Below, piece by piece: positions 50,310 through 62,677 of a DNA stretch of 64,000 nt. The translations under genes were made by a program, and so were the position numbers. The number at the start of each line of letters is the position of its first letter. Positions within the stretch are counted from its first letter, which is position 1. The DNA comes from Sphingobium yanoikuyae (GTDB taxonomy: Bacteria; Pseudomonadota; Alphaproteobacteria; Sphingomonadales; Sphingomonadaceae): the NCBI RefSeq assembly GCF_013001025.1, contig NZ_CP053021.1, forward strand, positions 186,001 through 250,000, given 5' to 3'. Under the pieces are notes generated by a model that searched no databases, was not told where the DNA came from, and saw only the letters and a program-made list of their open reading frames with translations.

Positions 50310-51194
50310 TTAGAGGGCTTCGGCGCCCGAGATGATTTCGACGAGTTCGGTGGTGATCGCGGCCTGGCGGCTGCGGTTATACTGGATCGTCAGCTTGTTG
50401 ATGAGGTCGCCGGCATTGCGGGTCGCATTGTCCATCGCGGTCATCGACGCACCCTGTTCGGACGCGTTGTTTTCCAGCAGCGCCTTGAAGAGCTGCACCG
50501 TGACGTTGCGCGGCAGCAGGTCGTCGAGGATCGCTTCCTCGCTCGGCTCATATTCCACCGTGGCGGCGATCGCGTTGCGGTCGGCGTCGGCGGGGATCTT
50601 CACCGGGATGATCTGCTGTTCGGTCGGGATCTGCGCGAGCGCCGACTTGAAGCGCGAATAGAAGAGATGGGCGACGTCGAACTTGCCGTCCAGGAACATC
50701 TGGCTGAGTTCCTGCGCCACCGCCTGGGCCTGGGCAAAGCCCGGCTCCTTGGCACCGGTAGTGTCGTAATTGGCGACGATCTTGCCCGGATAGGTGCGGT
50801 TGATGACCGGACGGCCCTTGCGGCCGATCAGGTAGAACAGCACCTTCTTGCCATCCAGCTCCAGCGCGCGGGCCTTGGCCAGCGCGGCCTTCACGATATT
50901 GGCGTTGAACGCGCCGGCAAGGCCGCGATCGCTATTGGCGACGACCAGCAGATGGACTTCGTCCTTGCCGGTGCCGGCGAGCAGCGGCGAAGCGCCTTCG
51001 CCTGAGCCGCCGGCGATCTTGGTCGCCAGGCTCGCGACGACCGCTTCCAGTCGCTCGCTATAGGGGCGGGCAGCTTCGGCAGCGGCCTGCGCCTTGCGCA
51101 GCTTGGCCGCGGCGACCATCTGCTTCGCCTTGGTGATCTTCTGGGTCGACTTCACCGACCCGATGCGCAGCTTCAGTTCCTTGAGGCTAGCCAT
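50310..51194 (-). CDS. atpG: ATP synthase F1 gamma subunit
   Basis: This is a 294-residue central-stalk subunit: [36 protein letters not shown] at the start and [42 protein letters not shown] at the end. It is separated by three bases from the LysE-family gene that lies between it and atpA. Confidence 0.98.
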   Translation of the reverse strand: MASLKELKLRIGSVKSTQKITKAKQMVAAAKLRKAQAAAEAARPYSERLEAVVASLATKIAGGSGEGASPLLAGTGKDEVHLLVVANSDRGLAGAFNANIVKAALAKARALELDGKKVLFYLIGRKGRPVINRTYPGKIVANYDTTGAKEPGFAQAQAVAQELSQMFLDGKFDVAHLFYSRFKSALAQIPTEQQIIPVKIPADADRNAIAATVEYEPSEEAILDDLLPRNVTVQLFKALLENNASEQGASMTAMDNATRNAGDLINKLTIQYNRSRQAAITTELVEIISGAEAL

Positions 51195-51197
51195 AGT

Positions 51198-51824
51198 TCA
51201 AATATTCCGAGCAAGGGCCAGACGGCCCGCGAGACCAAAGAAACCGACGCCCATGGCGCCTTCGAACCAGCGCATCGCGCTGCTCTGCCCCACTTTGCGG
51301 CCCGCCTTGGTGGCGAGCAGCGCGAGCAGGGCGCACCACAGGAAACCGAGCCCATAGACGATCGCGATCAGCAGCATGCCCTGCCACGGCGCATCCGGGC
51401 CGGTGCCCACGAACTGCGGCAGCGCGGCGAGGAAGAAGATCGCAACCTTGGGGTTCAGCACGGTGCTGACCAGGCCCTGGGCGAAGGGCGATCCGGCGAT
51501 CCGGACCTTGGGCGTTTCGCTTGCCGGCGCCGGCTTGATCGCGCCGCGCAGCAGGCCAAAGCCCATCCAGGCCAGATAGAGGGCACCGGCGATCTTAACG
51601 CCCAAGAACAGCCCCGGCACCGCATTCAGCACGCTGAGGAAGCCGAAGCCGCACAACAGCATGTAGAACAGGCCGCCGAGCTGGATGCCGCCTATCGCCG
51701 CCATTCCCGCCTTGAAGCCGCGGCGCGCCGCGTGGCCGGCCACCAACATGGTGTCCGGCCCCGGCAGCAGCACCAGACCGATCGACATCACGGTCCAGGC
51801 AAGAAGGGAATGGGCGGTCAGCAC
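51198..51824 (-). CDS. LysE-family amino-acid exporter inside the atp operon
   Basis: This is a 208-residue LysE/RhtB-type protein with about six transmembrane helices. LLPGPDTMLVAGHAARRGFKAGMAAIGG is the family signature. It lies six bases after atpA and three bases before atpG, so it must be transcribed with the F1 genes. The family exports amino acids such as lysine, threonine or homoserine. An insertion at this point is not part of the usual atp operon plan. Confidence 0.9.
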   Translation of the reverse strand: MLTAHSLLAWTVMSIGLVLLPGPDTMLVAGHAARRGFKAGMAAIGGIQLGGLFYMLLCGFGFLSVLNAVPGLFLGVKIAGALYLAWMGFGLLRGAIKPAPASETPKVRIAGSPFAQGLVSTVLNPKVAIFFLAALPQFVGTGPDAPWQGMLLIAIVYGLGFLWCALLALLATKAGRKVGQSSAMRWFEGAMGVGFFGLAGRLALARNI

Positions 51825-51830
51825 AGCGTC

Positions 51831-53917
<2,087 letters not shown>

Positions 53918-54013
53918 GCGCTTACCGTCCTCCAACTTGATTTGCCGGTCATGCAAAAAGAGGGGGAGCAGTAATAACCGTCCCCTGTTGTCGGGCCGGT
54001 TAGCAGTGCCAAT

Positions 54014-54030
54014 ATGACTATGCAAGTCAT
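54014..54030. promoter_or_regulatory. Perfect inverted repeat upstream of the atp operon
   Basis: ATGACT (54014-54019) and AGTCAT (54025-54030) flank a 5-nt centre, 97 bp before the atpH start. No clear -35/-10 set could be fixed around it, and the protease gene also ends near here. It may be a regulator site for the operon. Confidence 0.35.
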
Positions 54031-54098
54031 GTGACACGATTCCATCGCATCGACGAAATCAAGCCAATTTGACTGAGTTTTTCGGGAAAACGGACAGG

Positions 54099-55658
54099 CT
54101 AGGGAGCGGGGTCTGCGGGGGCAAGCCGTCCTTTTTGGCAATGATAGACCAGCCGCTCGTTCGGCTGGGGCGGCAGCAGCGCGGCGAGGTCCGACTGGAG
54201 CGTCGCGATCCGGGTCAATATCGTGGAATCGCTGCTGCATCCCTTGATCGGGCCATCCTTCAGCAGGGCGCGGGCCTTGTCCATCGTGTCGCCGTCGGGC
54301 AGCCAGCGCTGCACCCGCAACAGGCCGGTGGCCGGGTCGAATTCGCTGCGGCTGACATAATTGCCCTCGTCGGGCACATGGGCACGCTGCCAGGTCGTGC
54401 CGGTCGCCTGATATTGGGTGTCGCCATTGACGCAGCCGCCCTCGGCCCACTTCAGGCCGACATCATTGGGCTGCGACACGGTCAGCCGGCTGCGGTTGAG
54501 GTCGATCCGGCAGATATTGTCGCCGGCCCAGGCAAAGGCCTTGTTGCTGACCACGCTCTGGTCCTCGGGCAGCTTCACCCGCTCGTCGATGCTGGCAAAG
54601 CTGGGCTTGAAGACGAACAGGCCAAGCGCGCCCATCAGCAGGATGCCGCCACCGGCGATGAACCAGGTGGCACGCTTTTCGCGGCCCTGGCTGTAGAAGA
54701 GACCGCCAGCCCCCAGGCCGAGCACGGCGAGGGCCAGCAGCACGGCGGCGCCCGCCATCGCATTTTCGCGGCCGGAAATAACATCGCGCTCGGCGGTGTC
54801 GCGGGCCTGCTGCAGCGCCTGCTCGCGCTTGTCGGCGGCGGCGCGGTCATTCTGTTCGGTCAGCTGCGATTCGCGCTGGGTGATCGAGGCTTCGGCCGCG
54901 TCGGCTTCGGCCATGGTGCGGCAGGCGACGACGGTGTGGAGCGAGGACACGCCGGCCTGACGCAGGAAGGAGGCGACTTCGCGCCAGGATACGGCAAAGC
55001 CGAATTCGGCATCATTGCCGTCCGAGATCGAGCCGAAGCTGTTGACGCCCAGTACCCGGCCGCAATCATCGACCAGCGGGCCGCCGCTGTTGCCTGCGGC
55101 AAGCGGGGCGGTGTGCAGGATGGTGTCGAAGCTCTGGCTGGAGCGGCCGGACGAGATGCTGCCGCTGGTCTTCACCGTGCCGAGCGGTTCGACCAGCTGC
55201 TTGAGGCTGAGGCCCTGGGCGCGATCGACGGTACCGGGATACCCGATGGCGGTGACATGCTGGCCGTCATCGACCGCCCCGGCATAGAAGGTGGCAACCG
55301 GCAGGCTGCCTTCCTCCAGCTGGATCAGGGCCAGGTCATTGCCCGGCGAATAGGCGATGATCCGCCCGCCATAGCTTTTCTTGCCCTCCGACGGGATCAC
55401 GCCGATGACGAGGTCCTTCTCCTCGCGCGCCAGTTCGACGACATGGGCGTTGGTCAGCACCTTGTCCGGGGCGATCGCGATGCCGCTGCCATGGCCCACG
55501 AAATAGGCGTCCGCGCCATTGGTCGCGACCAGGGCGACGCGCACCACGCTGCGCGCGGCGGCGGTGATATCCTGCTGTTCGGCCCGTGCGGGGCTGAGCA
55601 GGACGAGGGACGCGACGAGCGCGGCGATCGGGCGAAGGCGACGGAAAAGGGCGACCAT
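54099..55658 (-). CDS. Exported trypsin-like serine protease with two membrane segments
   Basis: This is a 519-residue protein with a signal-type N-terminus. The chymotrypsin-fold triad is H72 (TNAHVV), D108 (GNDLALIQL) and S191 (AAGNSGGPL). A coiled-coil stretch (MAEADAAEASITQRESQLTE) follows, then two transmembrane helices (about 295-347) and a C-terminal domain of unknown type with three cysteines. There is no PDZ domain, unlike DegP. The protease faces the periplasm while the C-terminal domain is also outside. It precedes the atp operon. Confidence 0.85.
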   Translation of the reverse strand: MVALFRRLRPIAALVASLVLLSPARAEQQDITAAARSVVRVALVATNGADAYFVGHGSGIAIAPDKVLTNAHVVELAREEKDLVIGVIPSEGKKSYGGRIIAYSPGNDLALIQLEEGSLPVATFYAGAVDDGQHVTAIGYPGTVDRAQGLSLKQLVEPLGTVKTSGSISSGRSSQSFDTILHTAPLAAGNSGGPLVDDCGRVLGVNSFGSISDGNDAEFGFAVSWREVASFLRQAGVSSLHTVVACRTMAEADAAEASITQRESQLTEQNDRAAADKREQALQQARDTAERDVISGRENAMAGAAVLLALAVLGLGAGGLFYSQGREKRATWFIAGGGILLMGALGLFVFKPSFASIDERVKLPEDQSVVSNKAFAWAGDNICRIDLNRSRLTVSQPNDVGLKWAEGGCVNGDTQYQATGTTWQRAHVPDEGNYVSRSEFDPATGLLRVQRWLPDGDTMDKARALLKDGPIKGCSSDSTILTRIATLQSDLAALLPPQPNERLVYHCQKGRLAPADPAP

Positions 55659-55783
55659 AGGAGGCGCATACATATGCGAAGGCCCGCTTTAGGCAATCGG
55701 GAAAAAGCGGATGCGACGGGCCGTGTGCTTTTGACCGCAAGCGACGGGAAGCCTCGCCAAGCCGTCTGGATTACCCCATATCC

Positions 55784-56857
55784 ATGAACCAGATGACACG
55801 CCCCGAACCCGTCCCGGCCGCCATGCCCGATGCCGCAGACTGCTGGACCGCCTTTCTGGCGCGCGATCGCCGACAGGATGGCTGCTTCGTGGGCGCGGTG
55901 CTGACCACCGGCATCTATTGCAAGCCCAGCTGCCCGGCCCGGCACCCGAAGCGGGAGAATATGATCTTCCTGCCTGATGGTGCGGCGGCCCGTGCGGCGG
56001 GCTTCCGTGCCTGCCTGCGTTGCCGGCCGGATGAGGTGGCGCGCGACCAGCAGGCGGTGGAGGCGGCGATCCGCCTGATCCGCACCGCCGAAACGCCGCC
56101 CCGGCTGGAGGAGATGGCCGACCATGTCGGCTATGCGCCGCATCATTTCCACCGCTTGTTCAAACGGATCACCGGCCTAACCCCGGCAGCCTATGCCCGC
56201 GATCTGCGCACCGAGCGGCTGAAGGCGGCACTGGCGACGCCCGGCCGCGTGACCGATGCGATCTATGAGGCGGGCTATAATGCGCCGAGCCGCGCCTATG
56301 CCGATGCCGAACGGCATCTGGGCATGACGCCCAGCGCCTGGCGCGAGGGCGGGCGCGGTGTCGATATCCGCCATGTCGTGATCGGGACGAGCCTGGGCGC
56401 GCTGCTGGTCGCGGCGACCGAGCGCGGCCTGTGCCGCATCGCCTTCGAGGAAGGGGAGGCGGACCTGCGCCGCCGATACCCCAACGCGACTCTGTTGCCC
56501 GCGGACGCCGCGCTGGATCGCTGGGCGCGTGCCGTGGCCGCACTGGTGGATGATCCGGGGGCGGGAGCGGATCTGCCGACCGATGTCGGCGGCACCGCCT
56601 TTCAGCAGGCGGTCTGGGCCGCCTTGCGGGCGATTCCGGCGGGCGAGACGCGCAGCTATGGAGAAATCGCCGCGGCGATCGGCCGGCCGGGCGCGGTGCG
56701 CGCGGCAGGGACGGCCTGCGGCGACAACAGGCTTGCCATCCTGATACCCTGCCATCGCGTCGTACGCAGCGACGGCAGCCTGGGCGGTTATGCCTGGAGC
56801 CTTGAAAGGAAGCAGGTGCTGCTCGGCAAGGAAAAGGCAAGTAACGGGAGAGATTGA
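55784..56857 (+). CDS. ada: Bifunctional Ada: methylated-DNA methyltransferase and regulator
   Basis: This is a 357-residue protein. The N-terminal domain repairs methylphosphotriesters with acceptor C46 (TGIYCKPSC), and zinc is held by C46, C50, C77 and C80. An AraC-type HTH pair (about 95-185) follows, and the C-terminal alkyltransferase has the IPCHRVV motif. Methylated Ada turns on its own regulon. The gene is divergent from the protease. Confidence 0.95.
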   Translation: MNQMTRPEPVPAAMPDAADCWTAFLARDRRQDGCFVGAVLTTGIYCKPSCPARHPKRENMIFLPDGAAARAAGFRACLRCRPDEVARDQQAVEAAIRLIRTAETPPRLEEMADHVGYAPHHFHRLFKRITGLTPAAYARDLRTERLKAALATPGRVTDAIYEAGYNAPSRAYADAERHLGMTPSAWREGGRGVDIRHVVIGTSLGALLVAATERGLCRIAFEEGEADLRRRYPNATLLPADAALDRWARAVAALVDDPGAGADLPTDVGGTAFQQAVWAALRAIPAGETRSYGEIAAAIGRPGAVRAAGTACGDNRLAILIPCHRVVRSDGSLGGYAWSLERKQVLLGKEKASNGRD

Positions 56858-56916
56858 GCTTTCCATCGAACCTGTCGTCCTTCACCTTGGAACCCAGGTC
56901 TTTGGGGAAATGCGGG

Positions 56917-58431
56917 ATGATGCGATTCTGGATGAAGGCACTGGCCGGGGCCGGGCTGGCCCTTGCCGGCGCCGCGCCGGCACAGGCGGCCTGGTGGCAG
57001 GCGCAGACCCGGCATTTCACCGTCTATAGCGAGGGGAAGGACGAAACCCTGCGCGGCTTTGCCGAGCGGCTCGAGAAATTCGATTATTTGCTGCGCCGCC
57101 TGACCGGTGTCACCAGCCCGGAACAGGGCAGCCCGGTGAAGGTCTATCTGCTGTCCAGTGAAGCCAAGGTCAGGGAACTGGCGCGCAACCCCAATATCGC
57201 GGGCTATTACACCACGTCCGACCGCACGGCTTATGCCTTCCTGGCGCGCGGCGCGAAGACTGGCAAATTTGATGCCGGTGCCGAGGAAATCCTGTTCCAC
57301 GAATATACCCATCATTTCATGCTGCATCATTTCCCGGCCGCTTATCCGGCCTGGTATGTGGAGGGATTCGCAGAATTTTTCTCGGTCGTGGATTTCCCCA
57401 AGGATGGATCGATCCGGTTCGCCCAGGTGCCGATGGCACGGGTGCCGGGGCTGGTGCTGGGTCAGCCTTATCCGCTCGTCCAGCTCCTGTCGCGAACGAC
57501 CGATGGCCTGAACCGGCAGGACGGCGACCGTTATTATGGGACCGCCTGGCTGCTCACCCATTATTATTTCCAGAACAAGAATGGCTATACGGCGGCGATG
57601 ACCCGCTATCTGGGCGATCTGGCGCAGGGGAAGCCGGACGTTGAGCCCGACAGCTATTTCGAAGGCGGGGTGGCCGGGCTGGAGAAGGAACTCAAGGCCT
57701 ATATGCGCAAGCGGCTGTCGATGTCGGTTCTGGCGCCGCAGGACATGACGATCGGCGCGATCACGGTGGTGCCGGTCGACCCGGCGCAGGGCGCACTGAT
57801 CGAGGATGAACTCCACCTCGTCAATCGGCCCAGGACGGAGGATATTCCCGCATTGGTGGCATCGATCCGCGCTACCGCCGCCAAATATCCCGACAGCGCC
57901 TATGCCCTGACGCTGCTGGCCGAATCCGAATGGGCGGCCGAAGAGGGCGCCGCCGCGCTGGGCGACGCGGATCGCGCGATCGGCATTGATCCGAAATCGT
58001 CGCGCGCACAGGCCGTCCGCGCGCAAGTCCTGCTGGCGCGGGCGCAGGACAGCGACAAGGAGGAGGATTGGAAGGCGGCGCTGACGGCGATCGTGCGCGC
58101 CAATCGCGCCGATACGGAGGACCCCGTGCCGCTGGCGCTATTCTATCGCTATCATGCCATGCGTGGCGGCAAGATGCCCGACATCGGCTATGACGGCCTG
58201 TATAAGGCCTTCTCCCTTTTGCCGCAAAACCCCAATTATCGCTTCCAGTTCGCGCGCGCCTTGGCGGCCCGAGGCGAATATGCCGCCGCCTCCACCATCA
58301 TGGACCCGATCGCCTTTTCGCCACATGGGTCGGACATGCGGGAGGCGGCGATCAAGATGAAGGCGGCCTTCGACGCCAGGGCTAAGGCGCAGGGCGACGC
58401 AAAGGCTCGAAATTCTTCACCCGCGCCATGA
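56917..58431 (+). CDS. Exported HExxH metallopeptidase-like protein with TPR-like tail
   Basis: This is a 504-residue protein with signal peptide (MMRFWMKALAGAGLALAGAAPAQA). The zinc motif HEYTH is at 128-132, with a candidate third ligand E149 or E153 in EGFAEFF. The C-terminal half is helical and repeat-like (TPR style). Similar proteins are periplasmic peptidase-like (DUF1570 type). The ATG at 56917 gives a proper signal peptide; a TTG at 56854 overlapping ada does not. Confidence 0.8.
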   Translation: MMRFWMKALAGAGLALAGAAPAQAAWWQAQTRHFTVYSEGKDETLRGFAERLEKFDYLLRRLTGVTSPEQGSPVKVYLLSSEAKVRELARNPNIAGYYTTSDRTAYAFLARGAKTGKFDAGAEEILFHEYTHHFMLHHFPAAYPAWYVEGFAEFFSVVDFPKDGSIRFAQVPMARVPGLVLGQPYPLVQLLSRTTDGLNRQDGDRYYGTAWLLTHYYFQNKNGYTAAMTRYLGDLAQGKPDVEPDSYFEGGVAGLEKELKAYMRKRLSMSVLAPQDMTIGAITVVPVDPAQGALIEDELHLVNRPRTEDIPALVASIRATAAKYPDSAYALTLLAESEWAAEEGAAALGDADRAIGIDPKSSRAQAVRAQVLLARAQDSDKEEDWKAALTAIVRANRADTEDPVPLALFYRYHAMRGGKMPDIGYDGLYKAFSLLPQNPNYRFQFARALAARGEYAAASTIMDPIAFSPHGSDMREAAIKMKAAFDARAKAQGDAKARNSSPAP

Positions 58432-58567
58432 CGGCGGCGCGGGCGGTATCGGTCATGCTGCGCCAGTGGACGATTTCGTCGAGGGTGCGGCCACAGCCGG
58501 TGCAGCCCTTGCGCTCGGCATCGAGCGAACAGAGGTTGCGACAGGGGCTCTCGATCGGCGCGGCCAT
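58382..58567 (-). CDS. DUF1289 cysteine-rich small protein
   Basis: This is a 61-residue protein: IESPCRNLCSLDAERKGCTGCGRTLDEIVHWRSMTD, with the cysteine pattern of DUF1289, expected to bind a metal or Fe-S cluster. The start overlaps the priA stop, and the 3' end overlaps the convergent HExxH gene by 50 bp. Function unknown. Confidence 0.85.
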   Translation of the reverse strand: MAAPIESPCRNLCSLDAERKGCTGCGRTLDEIVHWRSMTDTARAAVMARVKNFEPLRRPAP

Positions 58568-60735
58568 CACATGAAGCTGTAGGGATCGACGTCCACCGCG
58601 ACGCGGGTGGTCGATTTCCACACCAGATTGCCCAGCCATTCGCGGATCACCGACTGGATGTCGACCTGGCGCGTGGCGTGGATCAGCAGCCGGTGGCGAT
58701 GGCGGCCGCGCAGCACGGAAAGGGGAGCAGGGGCGGGGCCATAGACCCGCATGCCCTCCACCTGCGGCGCCGACTTGCCGATCAGCCGGGCGGTCTGTGC
58801 GGCTTCGTCGCTATCCTCGCTGGAAATGATGATCGCGGCGAAACGGCCGAAGGGCGGGGCATTGGCGCGGCGGCGATTTTCGGTCTCGATCAGATAGAAG
58901 CGCTCGCTGTCGCCGGCGATCAGTGCCTGGATCACCTCCGCATCGGGCATGCGGGTCTGGATGAAGACATGGCCCGGCTTTTCGCCGCGCCCGGCGCGCC
59001 CGGCGACCTGCATGATCTGCTGGAAGGTGCGTTCAGACGCGCGCAGATCACCGCCCTCCAGCCCCAGGTCCGCGTCGATCACGCCGACCAGGGTCAGGTT
59101 GGGGAAATGATAGCCCTTGGTGATGAGCTGGGTGCCGACGATGATGTCGATGTCGCCGGCCTCGACCGACTTCACGAAATCGGCGGCGCGGGCGGGCGAG
59201 TGCAGCGTGTCTGACGTGGCGATGGCGACCCGCGCCTGTGGCCACAGCGCCTTCACCTCGTCGGCGATGCGCTCGACGCCGGGGCCGCAGGCGACCAGGC
59301 TGTCCTCTTCTTTGCACTCGGGGCAGAAGCGCGGCGCCGGGATGACATGGCCGCAATGATGGCAGGCCAGTCGCTTGGTCAGGCGATGCTCGACCATCCA
59401 ACTGGTGCAATTGGGGCATTGGAAGCGATAGCCGCAATGGCGGCACAGCGTCAGCGGCGCATAGCCGCGCCGGTTGAGGAAGAGCAGGCTCTGCTCGCCC
59501 TTGGCCAGCACTTCCTCCATCGCCACGACCAGCGGCGGCGCGATCCAGCGGCCGCGCTCGGGCGGATCGGTCAGCAGGTTGATGCCCTCGATATCGGGCA
59601 TCTGTGCGCCGCCGAAACGGGCCGGCAGCTTGATCTCGCGATAGCGGCCGAGATCGACCTGATGCCGTGTCTCGATCGCGGGGGTGGCGGAGGCCAGAAC
59701 GACCGGGAAATGTTCGATGAGGCCCCGCATCACCGCGACGTCGCGGGCGTGATAATGGACGCCTTCCTCCTGCTTGAAGCTCGCCTCATGCGCCTCGTCG
59801 ACGACGATGAGGCCCAGATTGGGGTAGGGCAGGAACAGGGCGGAGCGGGCACCGACGACGACACGGGCCTCGCCCGCCGCGATCGCGCGCCAGGCGCGGC
59901 GGCGTTCGCTCTGGCGCAGACCGCTATGCCAGTTGACCGGGACCGTGCCGAAGCGCTTTTCGAACCGCTCCAGAAAGGGTTCGGTCAGGGCGATTTCGGG
60001 CAGCAGCACCAGGGTCTGCTTGCCGGCGCGGATGGCAGCGGCGATCGCCTCGAAATAGACCTCGGTCTTGCCTGATCCGGTTACGCCGTCGAGCAGGAAG
60101 GGGGCGAATTCATGGGCACGCACCGCATCCGCCATGTCGGTCGCGGCTGCCATCTGCTGATCGGACAGGGCCGGCGGCGCGTGAGCCGGGTCGGGTTCGG
60201 GGAAGGGGGTGTCGACGCTCACCTCGACCGGCTCGAACGCGCCGGCCTTCACCAGGCCGCGGATCACCGTATCGCTGACCCCGCCGATCATCGCCAGTTC
60301 GCGCACCAGCCCCTGCCGGTCGCCGATCCGCTCCATCGCCTGGGTTCGCTGCTCGGTCATGCGATCGGGCAGCTGGCCGGTGGCACGATATTCGATGACG
60401 GTGCGGGTGCCCTCCAGCGCGGACATTGACGCCAGCGCCATGCGCAGCACGGCGGCCGGCGGAGCAAGATAATAGTCGGCGGTCCATTCGATCAGCCGGC
60501 GCAGCGTTTCGGGCAGAGGCGGCGCATCCAGCACTTCCAGCAGGTTGCGCAGGCGGTTGTCGCCGACCGTCTCGACATCCGGGAAGGATTCCTCGTCCCA
60601 GACCACACCGACCAGCTGGCGCGGGCCCAGCGGGGCGACCACGATGCTGCCCGGCCTGGCCGTCATGCCATGGGGGATGCGATAGTCGAGCGGGCCGAGG
60701 GCGGCATTGAGCAGGAGGACACGGGCGCGGGCCAT
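58567..60735 (-). CDS. priA: Primosomal replication restart helicase PriA
   Basis: This is a 722-residue helicase that reloads the replisome at stalled forks. Walker [23 protein letters not shown], and the zinc-cysteine cluster ([30 protein letters not shown]) are visible. N-terminal 3'-end-binding domain precedes. Last base overlaps the DUF1289 start. Confidence 0.97.
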   Translation of the reverse strand: MARARVLLLNAALGPLDYRIPHGMTARPGSIVVAPLGPRQLVGVVWDEESFPDVETVGDNRLRNLLEVLDAPPLPETLRRLIEWTADYYLAPPAAVLRMALASMSALEGTRTVIEYRATGQLPDRMTEQRTQAMERIGDRQGLVRELAMIGGVSDTVIRGLVKAGAFEPVEVSVDTPFPEPDPAHAPPALSDQQMAAATDMADAVRAHEFAPFLLDGVTGSGKTEVYFEAIAAAIRAGKQTLVLLPEIALTEPFLERFEKRFGTVPVNWHSGLRQSERRRAWRAIAAGEARVVVGARSALFLPYPNLGLIVVDEAHEASFKQEEGVHYHARDVAVMRGLIEHFPVVLASATPAIETRHQVDLGRYREIKLPARFGGAQMPDIEGINLLTDPPERGRWIAPPLVVAMEEVLAKGEQSLLFLNRRGYAPLTLCRHCGYRFQCPNCTSWMVEHRLTKRLACHHCGHVIPAPRFCPECKEEDSLVACGPGVERIADEVKALWPQARVAIATSDTLHSPARAADFVKSVEAGDIDIIVGTQLITKGYHFPNLTLVGVIDADLGLEGGDLRASERTFQQIMQVAGRAGRGEKPGHVFIQTRMPDAEVIQALIAGDSERFYLIETENRRRANAPPFGRFAAIIISSEDSDEAAQTARLIGKSAPQVEGMRVYGPAPAPLSVLRGRHRHRLLIHATRQVDIQSVIREWLGNLVWKSTTRVAVDVDPYSFM

Positions 60736-60773
60736 GCAGCGTCCTTAACCACTCTTGCCGTTCTGGCAAATCG

Positions 60774-61424
60774 TCAGAGCCGCCAGGCGATCGCCAGCCA
60801 GGGGACATGGACGACCTCGTCGGGTCGGTTATCGGGGAAACTATGCTGGCGCATATAGCTCAGTTGGATGCCGAGCCGCGGCGTCAGCACATGACGCAGG
60901 CCGATCAACTGCCGAGTGGTGACAAGTTCGCTGTCCTGGACCGCGCTTGGCTTGTGCAGTTCGAAGAAAAATTCGGCGGAGGTCAGGAGGAACCATTTGC
61001 GCTGCTTTTCCAGCGGGATGTCGAGCTGGATACGTTCGCGCAGGCGCCAGGCCGGCTGCGCGGCGCTGTCGATATAGCGCTGTTCCAGCCGGGTGCGGCT
61101 CTGCAGCACGCCCAGGTCGATGATCAGTTGCTGGTGGAAGCGCATTTCCTTCTGCCTTCGGCTGGTAACGAAGGCGAAGCCGCCGCCCAGCTGCACGCCG
61201 TCGGCAATCCGATGGTCCAGGGTGATCCGTTGCAGCAACTGGTCATCGGCCGGCCGCAGGCGATAGCTTGTTTCGATGCCGATGCGATCATTGTCGTCAA
61301 TCTGCGCGACGCCGCCAGCGCTGATCCAGGTCTGCGCTTCCTGATCCGCAGCGCGGGCAGGAAAGGGCAGGACGAGCATGGCGAGGGCGGTCAGGCAAAT
61401 ATATGCGCGCATCGCAAACTTCAT
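60774..61424 (-). CDS. DUF2490 outer-membrane beta-barrel-like protein
   Basis: This is a 216-residue exported protein with a signal peptide ([25 protein letters not shown]). The mature part is beta-rich with DUF2490-type motifs ([27 protein letters not shown], then LEQRYIDSA). It is probably an outer-membrane protein. Its start faces the fsa gene across a 129-bp divergent spacer. Confidence 0.75.
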   Translation of the reverse strand: MKFAMRAYICLTALAMLVLPFPARAADQEAQTWISAGGVAQIDDNDRIGIETSYRLRPADDQLLQRITLDHRIADGVQLGGGFAFVTSRRQKEMRFHQQLIIDLGVLQSRTRLEQRYIDSAAQPAWRLRERIQLDIPLEKQRKWFLLTSAEFFFELHKPSAVQDSELVTTRQLIGLRHVLTPRLGIQLSYMRQHSFPDNRPDEVVHVPWLAIAWRL

Positions 61425-61553
61425 GGCCGCTCCCCTGTCGCGGAAGAGGTAGAAGGCGGCGGGGGCCAAGGCAATCGCCGTTCGCCCCGATGGCCAATCC
61501 ATCGGCCAGCCGCTAAAGGGAGCCGATTCGCGAATCCTGCCCCGGAGCATCCC

Positions 61554-62207
61554 ATGAAATTCTTCGTCGACACCGCCGACATTGCCGAAATCCGTGACCT
61601 GGCCGCCACCGGCCTGCTGGACGGCGTCACCACCAACCCGTCGCTGATCCACAAGTCGGGCCGCAAGTTCCTGGAAGTGATCGAGGAAATCTGCGGCGTC
61701 GTGGACGGCCCGGTATCAGCCGAAGTCGTCGCGCTCGACCATGAGACGATGATGAAGGAAGCCGCAGTCCTGCGGAAGATCGCACCCAATGTCTGCATCA
61801 AGGTGCCGCTGACCATCGACGGCCTCAAGACCTGCAAGGCGCTGACCGACGATGGCGTGATGGTGAACGTCACCCTCTGCTTCTCGGCCAACCAGGCGCT
61901 GCTCGCGGCCAAGGCCGGCGCCAGCTTCATCTCGCCCTTCGTTGGCCGTCATGATGATAATGGCTTCGACGGCATGCAGCTGATCGAAGACATCCGCCTG
62001 ATCTACGACAATTACGCGTTCGACACCGAAATCCTGGTCGCGTCGGTCCGTCACTCGATCCACGTGCTCGACAGCGCCAAGATCGGCGCTGATGTGATGA
62101 CCGCGCCGCCGGCCGTCATCAAGGCCCTGTTCAACCATGTGCTGACTGACAAGGGCATTGCCGGCTTCATGTCGGATTGGGCCAAGACCGGCCAGTCGAT
62201 CCTCTAA
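61554..62207 (+). CDS. fsa: Fructose-6-phosphate aldolase/transaldolase-like
   Basis: This is a 217-residue class I aldolase of the TalC/Fsa type. [25 protein letters not shown] and Schiff-base lysine K83 (CIKVPLT) are the signatures. It uses dihydroxyacetone or transfers a three-carbon unit in the pentose phosphate pathway. Divergent from the DUF2490 gene. Confidence 0.92.
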   Translation: MKFFVDTADIAEIRDLAATGLLDGVTTNPSLIHKSGRKFLEVIEEICGVVDGPVSAEVVALDHETMMKEAAVLRKIAPNVCIKVPLTIDGLKTCKALTDDGVMVNVTLCFSANQALLAAKAGASFISPFVGRHDDNGFDGMQLIEDIRLIYDNYAFDTEILVASVRHSIHVLDSAKIGADVMTAPPAVIKALFNHVLTDKGIAGFMSDWAKTGQSIL

Positions 62208-62216
62208 GCGACATTG

Positions 62217-62247
62217 CCGGCGGGCGGGCGATCGGCCTGCCCGCCGG
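62217..62247 (+). terminator. Hairpin after the aldolase gene
   Basis: CCGGCGGGC (62217-62225) pairs perfectly with GCCCGCCGG (62239-62247) across a 13-nt loop, ten bases after the aldolase stop. No T-run. Probably ends or protects the transcript. Confidence 0.5.
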
Positions 62248-62293
62248 AACTCCTGCCGCCGCCCGGCCATTGTCTCCGCACAAGGAGGTGGCC

Positions 62294-62620
62294 ATGTTCG
62301 TTGCGGTCTATTGGTGGCGCGTCCACCCCGGCAAGGAAGAGCAGTTCCGCGCAGCCTGGCGCCGCGGCACCGACCTGATCCGGGAAAAATATGGCAGCTA
62401 TGGATCGCGCCTGCACCGTGATGCGGACGGGCGGTTCGTGGGCTATGCCGAATGGCCGGACGAGGCGACCTGGCGCGCCGCCTTCGACGCGAAGATGGTC
62501 TATGACGACCCGGCAACCCGCGCCGCCTTTGTCGACGCGATCGCCGAAGTGCCGGCGGATGCCGATCCGATCTTTACCATGACGGTCACAGACGACCTGC
62601 TGGTTCGTGCGACGAGCTGA
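62294..62620 (+). CDS. Small ABM-fold protein (antibiotic biosynthesis monooxygenase-like)
   Basis: This is a 108-residue ferredoxin-like fold protein (VAVYWWRVHPGKEEQFRAAWRRGTDLIREKYGSYGSRLHRD). Strong ribosome site AAGGAGG. Members can be monooxygenases, heme-degrading enzymes or binding proteins; the residues here do not decide. Confidence 0.75.
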   Translation: MFVAVYWWRVHPGKEEQFRAAWRRGTDLIREKYGSYGSRLHRDADGRFVGYAEWPDEATWRAAFDAKMVYDDPATRAAFVDAIAEVPADADPIFTMTVTDDLLVRATS

Positions 62621-62677
62621 GCCGGGCGGGAACCTTTTGTTCAGCATATTCGGCTAGATAGCACGCTCCTTTCCCCG

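Noticed and set aside
53918..54037. Longer ATG start for atpH
   Set aside because: The added residues are not family-like and would cover the promoter region; GTG at 53917 has GGAGG and the expected N-terminus.
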